18,553 bases of DNA, taken from NCBI GenBank assembly GCA_045644665.1, contig JAZRHH010000032.1:1-18553 (forward strand), written 5' to 3'. This DNA is from RGIG9115 sp045644665 (lineage in GTDB: Bacteria > Bacillota > Clostridia > UBA1381). Shown here piece after piece: positions 1-6,030 of this stretch (within the stretch, counting starts at the first letter, position 1; every line of letters begins with the position of its first letter). The notes under the pieces are model-generated. The model ran no database searches. It worked only from the letters and a program-made list of their open reading frames with translations, and was not told the DNA's origin. The position numbers and the translations under genes are program-made.

Positions 1-7
1 GCCCCCT

Positions 8-160
8 TTACCCTCCGAGCCTCCCAATCCCCCGAAAAAAATCGCTTTTCTGCCTCCTCCGTGCTCGATTTTGACACCGGTGGAAACTCGCAAAATTATT
101 GCTCAGACAGTTCTCCACCTAGCCATTTGCGGTTTTAAAGGAAAATATCCGCAAATGGCT
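8..160. repeat. candidate dispersed repeat with short ORF and hairpin
   Basis: A perfect 12-bp inverted repeat, AGCCATTTGCGG at 121-132 and its complement at 149-160, encloses a 16-base loop. Beside it the minus strand has an open frame of 36 codons from a GTG at 118 to a TAA at 8-10, with an Arg-rich middle and a Gly-rich end (RGIGRLGG) and no clear ribosome binding site. The whole block looks like an intergenic repeat unit rather than a gene. I have a vague memory of similar short peptides in gut Bacillota assemblies, which I cannot verify here. The hairpin is seen directly; the repeat status is inference. Confidence 0.35.
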
Positions 161-242
161 TGTCAAAATTAATCCTCGCACTTTTTGCTTCAGAGGTAAT
201 TAGCTTTGATAGGACTGTCGTTTTTTGTCGATAATTTCTATA

Positions 243-271
243 TTGACTTTTATTTCTCTCTGTGCTATACT
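243..271 (+). promoter_or_regulatory. promoter of the AbrB-like leader RNA
   Basis: TTGACT at 243-248 and TATACT at 266-271 are separated by exactly 17 bases, which predicts a start near 278. That is the first base of the long imperfect hairpin 277-388, so the structure would form the very 5' end of the transcript. Confidence 0.65.
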
Positions 272-276
272 TAACT

Positions 277-439
277 TGCGACACAATTGAATATAGAACA
301 CGTTATCTACAAGTGTGTATTTTTTATCTTTTGGTAAAAATGCATGCTCTATTTTCGCATACTTGTAGAACGTGAAAATTGTGTCGCAGCAATGGGAGCT
401 ATGCATTTTTCGTGCGTAGCTTCGGCTGCGCACTTTTTT
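277..439 (+). ncRNA. structured leader RNA / attenuator upstream of the AbrB-like gene
   Basis: Arms 277-288 and 377-388 are perfect 12-bp complements. Inside them, 299-304 pairs with 369-374 and 307-314 pairs with 361-368, and an inner hairpin pairs 321-328 with 333-340 around a TTTT loop. After this composite stem comes an intrinsic terminator: 412-420 pairs with 425-433 (9 bp with one G-U) around a TTCG loop, followed by six T. A competing stem pairs 397-405 with 413-421 (9 bp, one G-U) and would consume the terminator's 5' arm, so it can act as an antiterminator. The ribosome binding site of the next gene begins only nine bases after the T run. Structure is read by eye; the regulatory signal is unknown. 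Confidence 0.6.
412..439 (+). terminator. intrinsic terminator (attenuator) before the AbrB-like gene
   Basis: A 9-bp GC-rich stem (412-420 with 425-433), capped by the stable TTCG tetraloop, is followed by TTTTTT at 434-439. It lies between a good upstream promoter and the start codon at 460, so it should cut off most transcription unless the alternative stem 397-405/413-421 forms. Confidence 0.75.
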
Positions 440-459
440 GTTATTTGGGAGGTTTAAAT

Positions 460-639
460 ATGAGAGTAGGAATGCAAATTACAATTGATAAGCTTGGTCG
501 TATCGTTATACCCAAGGAATACAGAAAATTTTATCATATAGACAAAGAAGATAAGGTGTGCCTTATTGATACACCGGATGGATTGCTAATTACAAATCCA
601 AAATACAAAATGGTAGAAATAAAACAGGATGACAATTAA
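460..639 (+). CDS. AbrB/MazE/SpoVT-family DNA-binding protein
   Basis: This 59-residue protein has the swapped-hairpin AbrB signature: residues 9-20 read IDKLGRIVIPKE, the beta-strand core typical of AbrB, SpoVT and MazE-like proteins. The frame is open further upstream, but the ATG at 460 has GGGAGG at 448-453, and upstream codons would lie inside the terminator hairpin, so 460 is the start. The family binds DNA as dimers and serves as transition-state regulators or antitoxins. This one is a minimal single-domain form, with no toxin gene directly next to it. It is controlled by the structured leader 277-439. Small AbrB-like genes of this type are common on mobile elements, which fits the neighbouring toxin-antitoxin pair. 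Target unknown. Confidence 0.8.
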   Translation: MRVGMQITIDKLGRIVIPKEYRKFYHIDKEDKVCLIDTPDGLLITNPKYKMVEIKQDDN

Positions 640-770
640 CGTGACAAAAAAGGACCGTCCCCTAAAAGTCCTGTAAAAAAATTTTGCAAATAATTAAATA
701 ATGTATACAATCTCAAATTTGTTACATATACTATAATATGCTAATTTAATTACATTTGCACTTTAATGAC

Positions 771-808
771 TTGACATTAGCATTTTAGTGTGCTACAATG
801 TATATACA
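771..808 (+). promoter_or_regulatory. toxin-antitoxin promoter with palindromic operator
   Basis: TTGACA (771-776) and TACAAT (794-799) are spaced by 17 bases, a near-consensus sigma-A promoter for the DinJ-YafQ operon. The 10-bp perfect palindrome TGTATATACA at 799-808 starts at the last base of the -10 box. A related palindrome TGTATACA lies at 702-709. Ribbon-helix-helix antitoxins usually bind such palindromes over their own promoter, so 799-808 is the likely operator (inference). Confidence 0.65.
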
Positions 809-830
809 AATAACAGAGTGGAGTGATACT

Positions 831-1109
831 ATGCCGACTACAACATCAAACGTAAGTTTTCGAATTGACAGCACCTTGAAATCCCAAGCCGATAAATTGT
901 TTTCGGAGTTGGGTATGAATATGACAACAGCTTTCAATATTTTTTTACGTCAATCTGTACGTGAAGGTTGTATCCCTTTTGATATTACAATAAACACGCC
1001 AAACTCAGAAACTATTGCTGCCCTTTTAGAAGCTAAAGATATATTGAATAAATCTGATGTGAAAAGATTTTCCGATGTTGAAGAAGCTCTTAAGGAGTTA
1101 AAATTATGA
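831..1109 (+). CDS. dinJ: RelB/DinJ-family antitoxin
   Basis: This 92-residue protein is a type II antitoxin of the RelB/DinJ family. Its N-terminus (VSFRIDSTLKSQADKLFSELG, then MTTAFNIFLRQSV and the family hallmark GCIPFDI) is the ribbon-helix-helix DNA-binding and dimerisation domain; the C-terminal half should wrap around the toxin. An in-frame ATG at 798 is open, but that codon overlaps the -10 box, so the ATG at 831 after GTGGAG (819-824) is chosen. The last four bases overlap the toxin start (ATGA), which couples translation. It is expected to neutralise the YafQ-like toxin and, with it, repress the promoter at 771-799. Symbol assigned by family resemblance. Confidence 0.88.
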   Translation: MPTTTSNVSFRIDSTLKSQADKLFSELGMNMTTAFNIFLRQSVREGCIPFDITINTPNSETIAALLEAKDILNKSDVKRFSDVEEALKELKL

Positions 1110-1381
1110 GTCGCGATATTATATGGACTTCCAAATTTAAAAAGGATTATAAAGCTATTATCAAACGCAACCTTGATATTAATCTGCTTGACGAAGTTAT
1201 CCGTATTCTTGCTCGCGGTGATGTATTGCCACAACAATATAACGACCATTCATTATCCGGGAACTGGAAAGGATTTCGCGAATGTCATATAGCACCAGAC
1301 TGGTTACTAATATACTCTATTGAAGATAACAATTTGGTACTTGTTCTGTCAAGAACAGGTACTCATAGCGATTTATTCTAA
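1106..1381 (+). CDS. yafQ: YafQ-family mRNA interferase toxin
   Basis: This 91-residue protein is full length for a RelE/YafQ toxin, which cleaves mRNA on the ribosome. The family core is intact: DHSLSGNW, then FRECHIAPDWLLIY, and the C-terminal SRTGTHSDLF. These regions supply the conserved His and Asp residues of the YafQ active site (His in DHSL, His in ECHI, Asp in PDW, His in GTHSDL). It overlaps the antitoxin gene by four bases and is followed 50 bases later by a strong bidirectional terminator. Nothing suggests inactivation. Such modules stabilise mobile elements or act as stress modules; which applies here is not visible. Confidence 0.92.
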   Translation: MSRDIIWTSKFKKDYKAIIKRNLDINLLDEVIRILARGDVLPQQYNDHSLSGNWKGFRECHIAPDWLLIYSIEDNNLVLVLSRTGTHSDLF

Positions 1382-1431
1382 CCTTGGTGCCATCTGGAAA
1401 CGTATATCATTGGCATAAATTATGTAAATTT

Positions 1432-1463
1432 AAAATGCACAGAGCTTACGCTCTGTGCATTTT
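1432..1463. terminator. bidirectional terminator shared by yafQ and lplA
   Basis: A perfect 14-bp inverted repeat (1432-1445 with 1450-1463) has a 4-base TTAC loop. Its outer pairs are A4/T4, so both strands end in a T tract. It terminates the toxin operon (plus) and the lipoate ligase gene (minus). The lplA stop codon, 1446-1448, is in the loop, so the last residues of LplA are encoded by one arm of the hairpin. Confidence 0.85.
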
Positions 1464-2414
1464 TAAAATATCACTCAAAAATGGTTCGGGAAGGTTTTCT
1501 GAAAAGCCTTTTTTTATTGCTTCATCTTCAAAAGACTGTCCCTCAAGTGCTTTTTTTATCATCTGCGGAAGCTCTGTTTCAAGGGAGTCCGTGTACACTG
1601 TAGCTGTTTGGATATTCCCCTTTACCACATTAAGCTCAAGACGTATACTACCCCAGGGAAAATAGTCCTCATAAAAAACTGTAAAGGGCGGAGTTTCGCC
1701 GTACAAAAAGCTATTATCTCCGTACTTTTGTGTGAGAGCTTTTACTTCTTCTACATCTGAAATATCTATATATTCAGCTTTCATATTATAGGTTTTTTCA
1801 AAGGCGTCTATCATATACTCCCTCATCTTATCACAGGTGAGAGAGGGGCAAAGCTCTGTAAGATTAACTACTCTTGAACGAACAGATTTTACTCCCTTTG
1901 CCTCAAGCTTTGCTTTTGGTGGTGTAAGATACTTTTGCATTTTGCTTGTATCGGCAAAGAGCATTAGTGTCCCGTGCTGAAACGCCTTTCCGGCTGAATT
2001 GTAAAAAGCATTTCCAGAGAATTTTCTGCCATCTGCAAGTATATCATTTCTGCCGGAAAGCTCTGCATTTATACCTGCCATGGAGCATGCGAGTTTTATA
2101 ACTTCCATGTTACGCTCTACGCTATAATCTTCCCTGCCTGCTATAAAAGTAAAATTCAGGTTTCCAAGGTCGTGAAATACCGCTCCCCCACCGGAGCTTC
2201 TTCTTGCAAGTTTTACGCCATCCTCTTTTAAATGCTCTAAATTACATTCTGTATAGGGGTTTTGATTTTTTCCTATAACAACTGTATTTGCATTTTGCCA
2301 GAGATATAAAATCGAGCTGTCTTTTGGAAGAATATTAAATAAATATTCTTCTTTTGCTAAATTTTCATGCGGATTAACGCTGTCTGCTATATAAATATAT
2401 ATTTTCTTTATCAT
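1446..2414 (-). CDS. lplA: lipoate-protein ligase A
   Basis: This 322-residue enzyme activates free lipoate with ATP and attaches it to the lipoyl-domain lysine of E2 or GcvH. The catalytic core is complete: RRSSGGGAVFHD at residues 71-82 (lipoyl-AMP and carrier loop), GRNDILADGRKFSGNA at 121-136 with the conserved lysine K131, and HGTLM at 147-151. The remaining C-terminal region matches the accessory domain of two-domain LplA proteins. The ATG at 2414 follows GAGGTG about five bases upstream. It is divergent from the DeoR-type gene and the 2-oxoacid dehydrogenase operon, whose E2 subunit carries one lipoyl domain, the obvious client. The context suggests the cell loads this complex with scavenged lipoate; whether it also synthesises lipoate cannot be seen here. 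Confidence 0.93.
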   Translation of the reverse strand: MIKKIYIYIADSVNPHENLAKEEYLFNILPKDSSILYLWQNANTVVIGKNQNPYTECNLEHLKEDGVKLARRSSGGGAVFHDLGNLNFTFIAGREDYSVERNMEVIKLACSMAGINAELSGRNDILADGRKFSGNAFYNSAGKAFQHGTLMLFADTSKMQKYLTPPKAKLEAKGVKSVRSRVVNLTELCPSLTCDKMREYMIDAFEKTYNMKAEYIDISDVEEVKALTQKYGDNSFLYGETPPFTVFYEDYFPWGSIRLELNVVKGNIQTATVYTDSLETELPQMIKKALEGQSFEDEAIKKGFSENLPEPFLSDILKMHRA

Positions 2415-2431
2415 AACATCACCTCAGGTAT

Positions 2432-2460
2432 ATTATAAAAAATTTTTTTAAAAAAGTCAA
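2432..2460 (-). promoter_or_regulatory. lplA promoter
   Basis: On the minus strand, TTGACT (2460-2455) and TATAAT (2437-2432) are 17 bases apart. The predicted start near 2425 leaves only about 11-14 bases before the ATG, just enough to keep GAGGTG. It lies back to back with the promoter of the DeoR-type gene, the two -35 boxes being eight bases apart. Confidence 0.7.
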
Positions 2461-2468
2461 TATTTTAC

Positions 2469-2497
2469 TTGAAATTTTGTTAAAAGTATGTTATAAT
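2469..2497 (+). promoter_or_regulatory. promoter of the DeoR-type regulator gene
   Basis: TTGAAA (2469-2474) and TATAAT (2492-2497) are 17 bases apart. The -10 box is inside the direct-repeat operator 2488-2515, so repressor binding would block the promoter. Confidence 0.7.
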
Positions 2498-2515
2498 ATG
2501 TTATATTATGTTTGA
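2488..2515 (+). promoter_or_regulatory. DeoR-type operator, three 10-bp direct repeats
   Basis: ATGTTATAAT, ATGTTATATT and ATGTTTGAAT follow one another at a 10-bp period. The first 18 bases (ATGTTATAATATGTTATA, 2488-2505) recur exactly at 3316-3333 in the E2 promoter. DeoR-family repressors often bind tandem repeats with a one-helical-turn period, so this is the likely autoregulatory site. Confidence 0.6.
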
Positions 2516-2534
2516 ATTTAAACAGGAGGCTCTT

Positions 2535-3284
2535 ATGAACAAGATACGACAGGAGCAAATTAAAGAGTACATAGAAAAAAATAATGTTGCAACAATTAAG
2601 GAGCTTCAGGAAATGTTTCCAAACGTCTCTCTTATGACCATACACCGTGACCTTGACGCCCTTGAAAGCCTGGGAATTCTTGCAAAACACAGAGGCGGAG
2701 TAAGGGCCGTACAGCACTTTGGAGATATGGAATTTGATGTAAGACTGAGAAACAACACGAGCGGAAAAGTGGCTATGGCAAGAAAAGCAAAATCCCTTCT
2801 GCAGCCTAAAAGCTCTGTTTTTATTGATACAGGAACTTCTACCTTGTACCTTGCAAAGAACCTGCCTGACATAAACCTTAATATTGTAACTACAAGCCCT
2901 AACATTGCTCTGGAGCTTTGCCGTCTCAGATGCTCCTCCATTACCATGTGCGGTGGAAGTCTTAATACAAACAACTTTGCAGTTTCAGGCTACAACACCC
3001 TGGAAATGCTTGATAAAATAAACATTGACACGGCGTTTATTGGAGTTTCCGGCTGCTCCCTTGATGCAGGCTTTACCTGCGGAACAGAGGGCGACAGCTT
3101 TGTTAAAAGAGCAGTTATAAAAAAAGCTCGCACGAGCGTACTTATGTGCGGAAGCGAAAAGCTTAAATGCCTTATGCCCTATACCTTTGCTAAGATGGAA
3201 GATGTAGATTATATCATATCCGACAAGGCTTTTCCTGAAGAATATGTAAAAGAAGCACAAAAATATGGGGTAAAACTTCTGTAA
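2535..3284 (+). CDS. DeoR-family transcriptional repressor
   Basis: This 249-residue protein has the two DeoR-family parts: an N-terminal helix-turn-helix (roughly residues 1-57, with the signature stretch VSLMTIHRDLDALESLGIL followed by KHRGGV) and a C-terminal sugar-phosphate-isomerase-like sensor domain (from about residue 75, with DTGTSTLYLA near its start). The frame is open to an ATG at 2508, but the AGGAGG at 2524-2529 places the start at 2535. Members usually repress metabolic operons and release DNA on binding a phosphorylated metabolite. Tandem repeats shared by its own promoter and the E2 promoter suggest it controls itself and the 2-oxoacid dehydrogenase operon. The effector is unknown. 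DeoR control of such a complex is unusual: acetoin-type operons typically use a sigma-54 activator. Confidence 0.9.
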   Translation: MNKIRQEQIKEYIEKNNVATIKELQEMFPNVSLMTIHRDLDALESLGILAKHRGGVRAVQHFGDMEFDVRLRNNTSGKVAMARKAKSLLQPKSSVFIDTGTSTLYLAKNLPDINLNIVTTSPNIALELCRLRCSSITMCGGSLNTNNFAVSGYNTLEMLDKINIDTAFIGVSGCSLDAGFTCGTEGDSFVKRAVIKKARTSVLMCGSEKLKCLMPYTFAKMEDVDYIISDKAFPEEYVKEAQKYGVKLL

Positions 3285-3306
3285 TGACGGTTTTTTGCAA
3301 AATCCA

Positions 3307-3335
3307 TTGACTTTGATGTTATAATATGTTATAAT
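3307..3335 (+). promoter_or_regulatory. promoter and operator of the 2-oxoacid dehydrogenase operon
   Basis: TTGACT (3307-3312) and TATAAT (3330-3335) are 17 bases apart. The 10-bp repeats ATGTTATAAT ATGTTATAAT occupy 3316-3335, between and over the two boxes, and include the 18-bp sequence also found at 2488-2505. The predicted start is near 3342, about 49 bases before the E2 start codon. Confidence 0.7.
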
Positions 3336-3367
3336 TAACAGCGCATTAAGCGTTGTTAATTTTTTTT
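3333..3367 (+). terminator. terminator of the DeoR-type gene, overlapping the E2 promoter
   Basis: TTAACAGCGC (3335-3344) pairs with GCGTTGTTAA (3350-3359) around a 5-base loop, with one G-U and two more A-T pairs outside, followed by eight T (3360-3367). The predicted start of the E2 transcript (about 3342) is inside the first arm, so the hairpin would form only in RNA read through from the regulator gene. Confidence 0.6.
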
Positions 3368-3390
3368 ATAACTTATAAGGAGGGGTTATT

Positions 3391-4635
3391 TTGGCAAATG
3401 CAGTAATTATGCCCAAGGCAGGTATAACAGTTGAAAGCTGTATTATCGGCAGTTGGGAAAAAAATGTTGGAGACCAAGTAAAGATTGGTGATATCCTCTT
3501 TACATACGAAACAGACAAGGCAAGCTTTGAGTGCGAATCCACAGTGGAAGGCACATTGCTTGAGATATTTTATAATGACGGAGACGAGGTTCCCTGTCTT
3601 GTAAACGTCTGTGCAATTGGAAATCCCGGCGAGGATTGTTCTGCACTCAGACCTGCAGGAGAAGGTGCTCCCGAGGAAGCTCCTGCTCCCGTAGAAGAAA
3701 AGGCAGCACCCGCAGAAAAAGCACCTGTAGCAGCTTTTGAAAGCACAGGCGCAAGTGACGGTGCACCCGTTTCTCCAAGAGCTAAGAAGCTTGCAGAAAG
3801 AGCAGGCGTTGATGCTTCTCTTGCCTCACCTACAGGACCAAACGGAAGAATTATTGAGCGCGATGTAAGAGCACTTATGGAAAATCCTGTTGCTGCTGCG
3901 GCTCAGGCTCAGGCACCTGCTGCACAGGCAGCTCCTGAAGCAGAATTTGAAGATATTAAGTTCAGCGGTATACGCCGTGCTATCAGTAAGTCAATGAGCA
4001 CTTCACTTTCTACTATGGCACAGCTTACACATACTACATCATTCGATGCAAGCTGCATACTTGCATACAGAAAGATGCTCAAGGGTTCTGAGGGCGAAAG
4101 CGCAGGAATTACTCTTGGCGATATAGTATTGTACGCAGTATCACGTACACTTCTTAACCATCCTGACCTTAACGCACATATGCTTGACGATACAAGCATC
4201 AGACGTTTCAAGCACGTAAACCTTGGCGTTGCAGTTGATACTCCAAGAGGTCTTATGGTTCCTACTATCTTTAATGCAGATACAAAGAGCCTTCTTGAAA
4301 TTTCAAGAGAGGTTAAGGAGCTTGCAGCTGCTTGCCGTGAGGGTAACATCAGCCCTGACAAGCTAACAGGTGGAAGCTTTACAGTTTCAAACCTCGGCAA
4401 TCTGGGCGTTGAGTCCTTTACTCCGGTAATTAACCCACCGCAGACAGGTATCCTTGGCGTATGTACATCAGTTGACAGAGTAAGAAAGGGCGCAAACGGA
4501 GAAATTGAACTTTATCCGGCAATGACACTTTCCCTTACATATGACCACCGTGCAGTAGACGGAACACCTGCAGCACGTTTCCAGAAAGAGCTTTCAAAGA
4601 ACCTTGAAAACTTTACTGTAATGCTTGCGAGATAA
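3391..4635 (+). CDS. dihydrolipoyl acyltransferase (E2) of a 2-oxoacid dehydrogenase complex
   Basis: This 414-residue E2 forms the core of the complex and transfers acyl groups from lipoyl-lysine to CoA. Domains in order: one lipoyl domain (residues 1-76) with the lipoylation lysine K43 in ETDKAS; an Ala/Pro/Glu-rich flexible linker (about 85-125); a peripheral-subunit-binding domain (about 128-165, from VSPRAKKLAERAGVDASL to NGRIIERDV); a second Ala/Gln-rich linker; and the catalytic domain ending with DHRAVDG (385-391), His386 and Asp390 being catalytic. The start is a TTG, supported by AAGGAGG at 3377-3383 and by the usual family N-terminus following at once. It is first in an operon with E3 and a fused E1. 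The substrate (pyruvate, acetoin or branched-chain 2-oxoacid) is not decided by the sequence. Confidence 0.93.
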   Translation: MANAVIMPKAGITVESCIIGSWEKNVGDQVKIGDILFTYETDKASFECESTVEGTLLEIFYNDGDEVPCLVNVCAIGNPGEDCSALRPAGEGAPEEAPAPVEEKAAPAEKAPVAAFESTGASDGAPVSPRAKKLAERAGVDASLASPTGPNGRIIERDVRALMENPVAAAAQAQAPAAQAAPEAEFEDIKFSGIRRAISKSMSTSLSTMAQLTHTTSFDASCILAYRKMLKGSEGESAGITLGDIVLYAVSRTLLNHPDLNAHMLDDTSIRRFKHVNLGVAVDTPRGLMVPTIFNADTKSLLEISREVKELAAACREGNISPDKLTGGSFTVSNLGNLGVESFTPVINPPQTGILGVCTSVDRVRKGANGEIELYPAMTLSLTYDHRAVDGTPAARFQKELSKNLENFTVMLAR

Positions 4636-4645
4636 GGAGACTATT

Positions 4646-6013
4646 ATGGAAATATTTGATTTATTAGTTGTTGGCGGCGGCCCCGGCGGATACCTTGCAG
4701 CAGAACGCGGAGCTCAGGCAGGTATGAAGGTAGCCGTATTTGAGAAAAAAGCACTTGGCGGTACTTGCCTTAACGAAGGATGTATCCCAACCAAGACACT
4801 TCTTAATTCATCAAAGATGTACCGTCACGCAAAAGAAAGTGAAGCCTTTGGTGTAACTGTAGAGGGCGTTACATATGACCACGCAAAAGTAGTTGAAAGA
4901 AAGAACAAGGTTGTAAAGACTCTTGTTTCAGGCGTTGGTGCAACAATGAAAGCAAACAAGGTAACAGTTGTTTCTGCTGATGCAAAAATCTGCGGCAAAT
5001 GCGCTGAGGGATTTAAGGTAGAGGCTGAGGGCAAGGAATTTGCAGGTAAGAAACTTGTAATTGCTTCCGGCTCAGAAACTGTTGTTCCTCCCGTTCCGGG
5101 ACTTAAAGAAGGACTTGAGTCCGGCTTTGTTGTAACAAACCGCGAAGTCCTTGACGAAAAAGAACTTCCAAAGAAAATTGTTGTTATCGGCGGCGGCGTA
5201 ATAGGTCTTGAAATGGCTTACTACTTCGCAAGCGTTGGCACAGCTGTTACAGTAATTGAAATGATGCCAAAAATTGCAGGCGCAACAGACCCCGAAATCT
5301 GCAAGGTGCTTACAGAAGCATTTGAGAAAAAGGGTATGGAGTTCAAGCTTTCATGCAAGGTTCTCGAAGTTAAAAAGGACGCTGTTATATACGAAGAAAA
5401 CGGCGAGAAAAAAGAAATTGCCTGTGACAAGGTACTTCTTTCTGCAGGACGTAAGCCTGCAACATCAGGAATTGGTATAGAAACTCTGAACCTTGATATG
5501 GACAGAGCTGCAATAAAGACAGACCGTCACCTTTGCACAAACGTATCAGGCGTATACGCTGTTGGCGACTGTAACGGAAAGCTTATGCTTGCTCACACAG
5601 CTTACCGCGAAGCAGAGGTTGCTATTAATCACATGACAGGTGTGGCTGACGAAATGCGCTACGATGTAATCCCGTCTGTTATTTACACAGACCCAGAGGT
5701 TGCAAGTGTAGGTCTTAGCAAAGAAGCTGCAGAAGAAAAGGGCATAAAGGTTAAGGAAGTTAAGCTTCCTATGTCATATGCAGGCCGCTACCTTGCAGAA
5801 ACAGAGGGCGGCAAAGGCTTTATAAAGCTTGTAGTTGACACAGATAAAAATCGTCTTGTTGGTTGTCATATGGTTGGCTCATATGCATCAGAAATTATTA
5901 TGACAGCTACTATGATGGTTGATACAGAGCTTACTCCAAACAGACTTAAGAAGCTCGTATTCCCACATCCTACTGTGGCAGAAATAATTCGTGAAGCAAT
6001 TTTTCATATATAA
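4646..6013 (+). CDS. lpdA: dihydrolipoyl dehydrogenase (E3)
   Basis: This 455-residue flavoprotein reoxidises dihydrolipoyl-E2 and passes electrons to NAD. It shows the FAD-binding VVGGGPGGYLAAE (residues 8-20), the redox disulfide GGTCLNEGCIPTK with C41 and C46, the NAD-binding GGGVIGLEMA near residue 183, the second FAD motif YAVGDC, and the C-terminal FPHPTVAEI with the catalytic His-Glu pair. There is no N-terminal lipoyl domain, unlike some acetoin and pyruvate dehydrogenase E3 proteins. The ATG at 4646 with AAGGAG at 4634-4639 is chosen over an upstream in-frame ATG at 4625 that lies inside the E2 gene. The gap to E2 is ten bases, so both are in one operon. Length is normal for the family. 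Confidence 0.95.
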   Translation: MEIFDLLVVGGGPGGYLAAERGAQAGMKVAVFEKKALGGTCLNEGCIPTKTLLNSSKMYRHAKESEAFGVTVEGVTYDHAKVVERKNKVVKTLVSGVGATMKANKVTVVSADAKICGKCAEGFKVEAEGKEFAGKKLVIASGSETVVPPVPGLKEGLESGFVVTNREVLDEKELPKKIVVIGGGVIGLEMAYYFASVGTAVTVIEMMPKIAGATDPEICKVLTEAFEKKGMEFKLSCKVLEVKKDAVIYEENGEKKEIACDKVLLSAGRKPATSGIGIETLNLDMDRAAIKTDRHLCTNVSGVYAVGDCNGKLMLAHTAYREAEVAINHMTGVADEMRYDVIPSVIYTDPEVASVGLSKEAAEEKGIKVKEVKLPMSYAGRYLAETEGGKGFIKLVVDTDKNRLVGCHMVGSYASEIIMTATMMVDTELTPNRLKKLVFPHPTVAEIIREAIFHI

Positions 6014-6030
6014 AAAGGAGGAAATAAGAA

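Noticed and set aside
200..433. A 77-codon minus-strand open frame over the AbrB leader.
   Set aside because: It lies on the inverted-repeat and terminator sequence, has no ribosome binding site or recognisable domain, and opposes a good promoter.
950..1249. A 99-codon minus-strand open frame across the toxin-antitoxin genes.
   Set aside because: Both plus-strand genes have clear families and coupled translation; the antisense frame has no start signals or family resemblance.
3335..3359. The inverted repeat as an attenuator in the E2 5' leader.
   Set aside because: The predicted E2 start (about 3342) lies inside the first arm, so the hairpin would not form in that transcript; it fits better as the regulator gene's terminator. 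Start mapping could reverse this.
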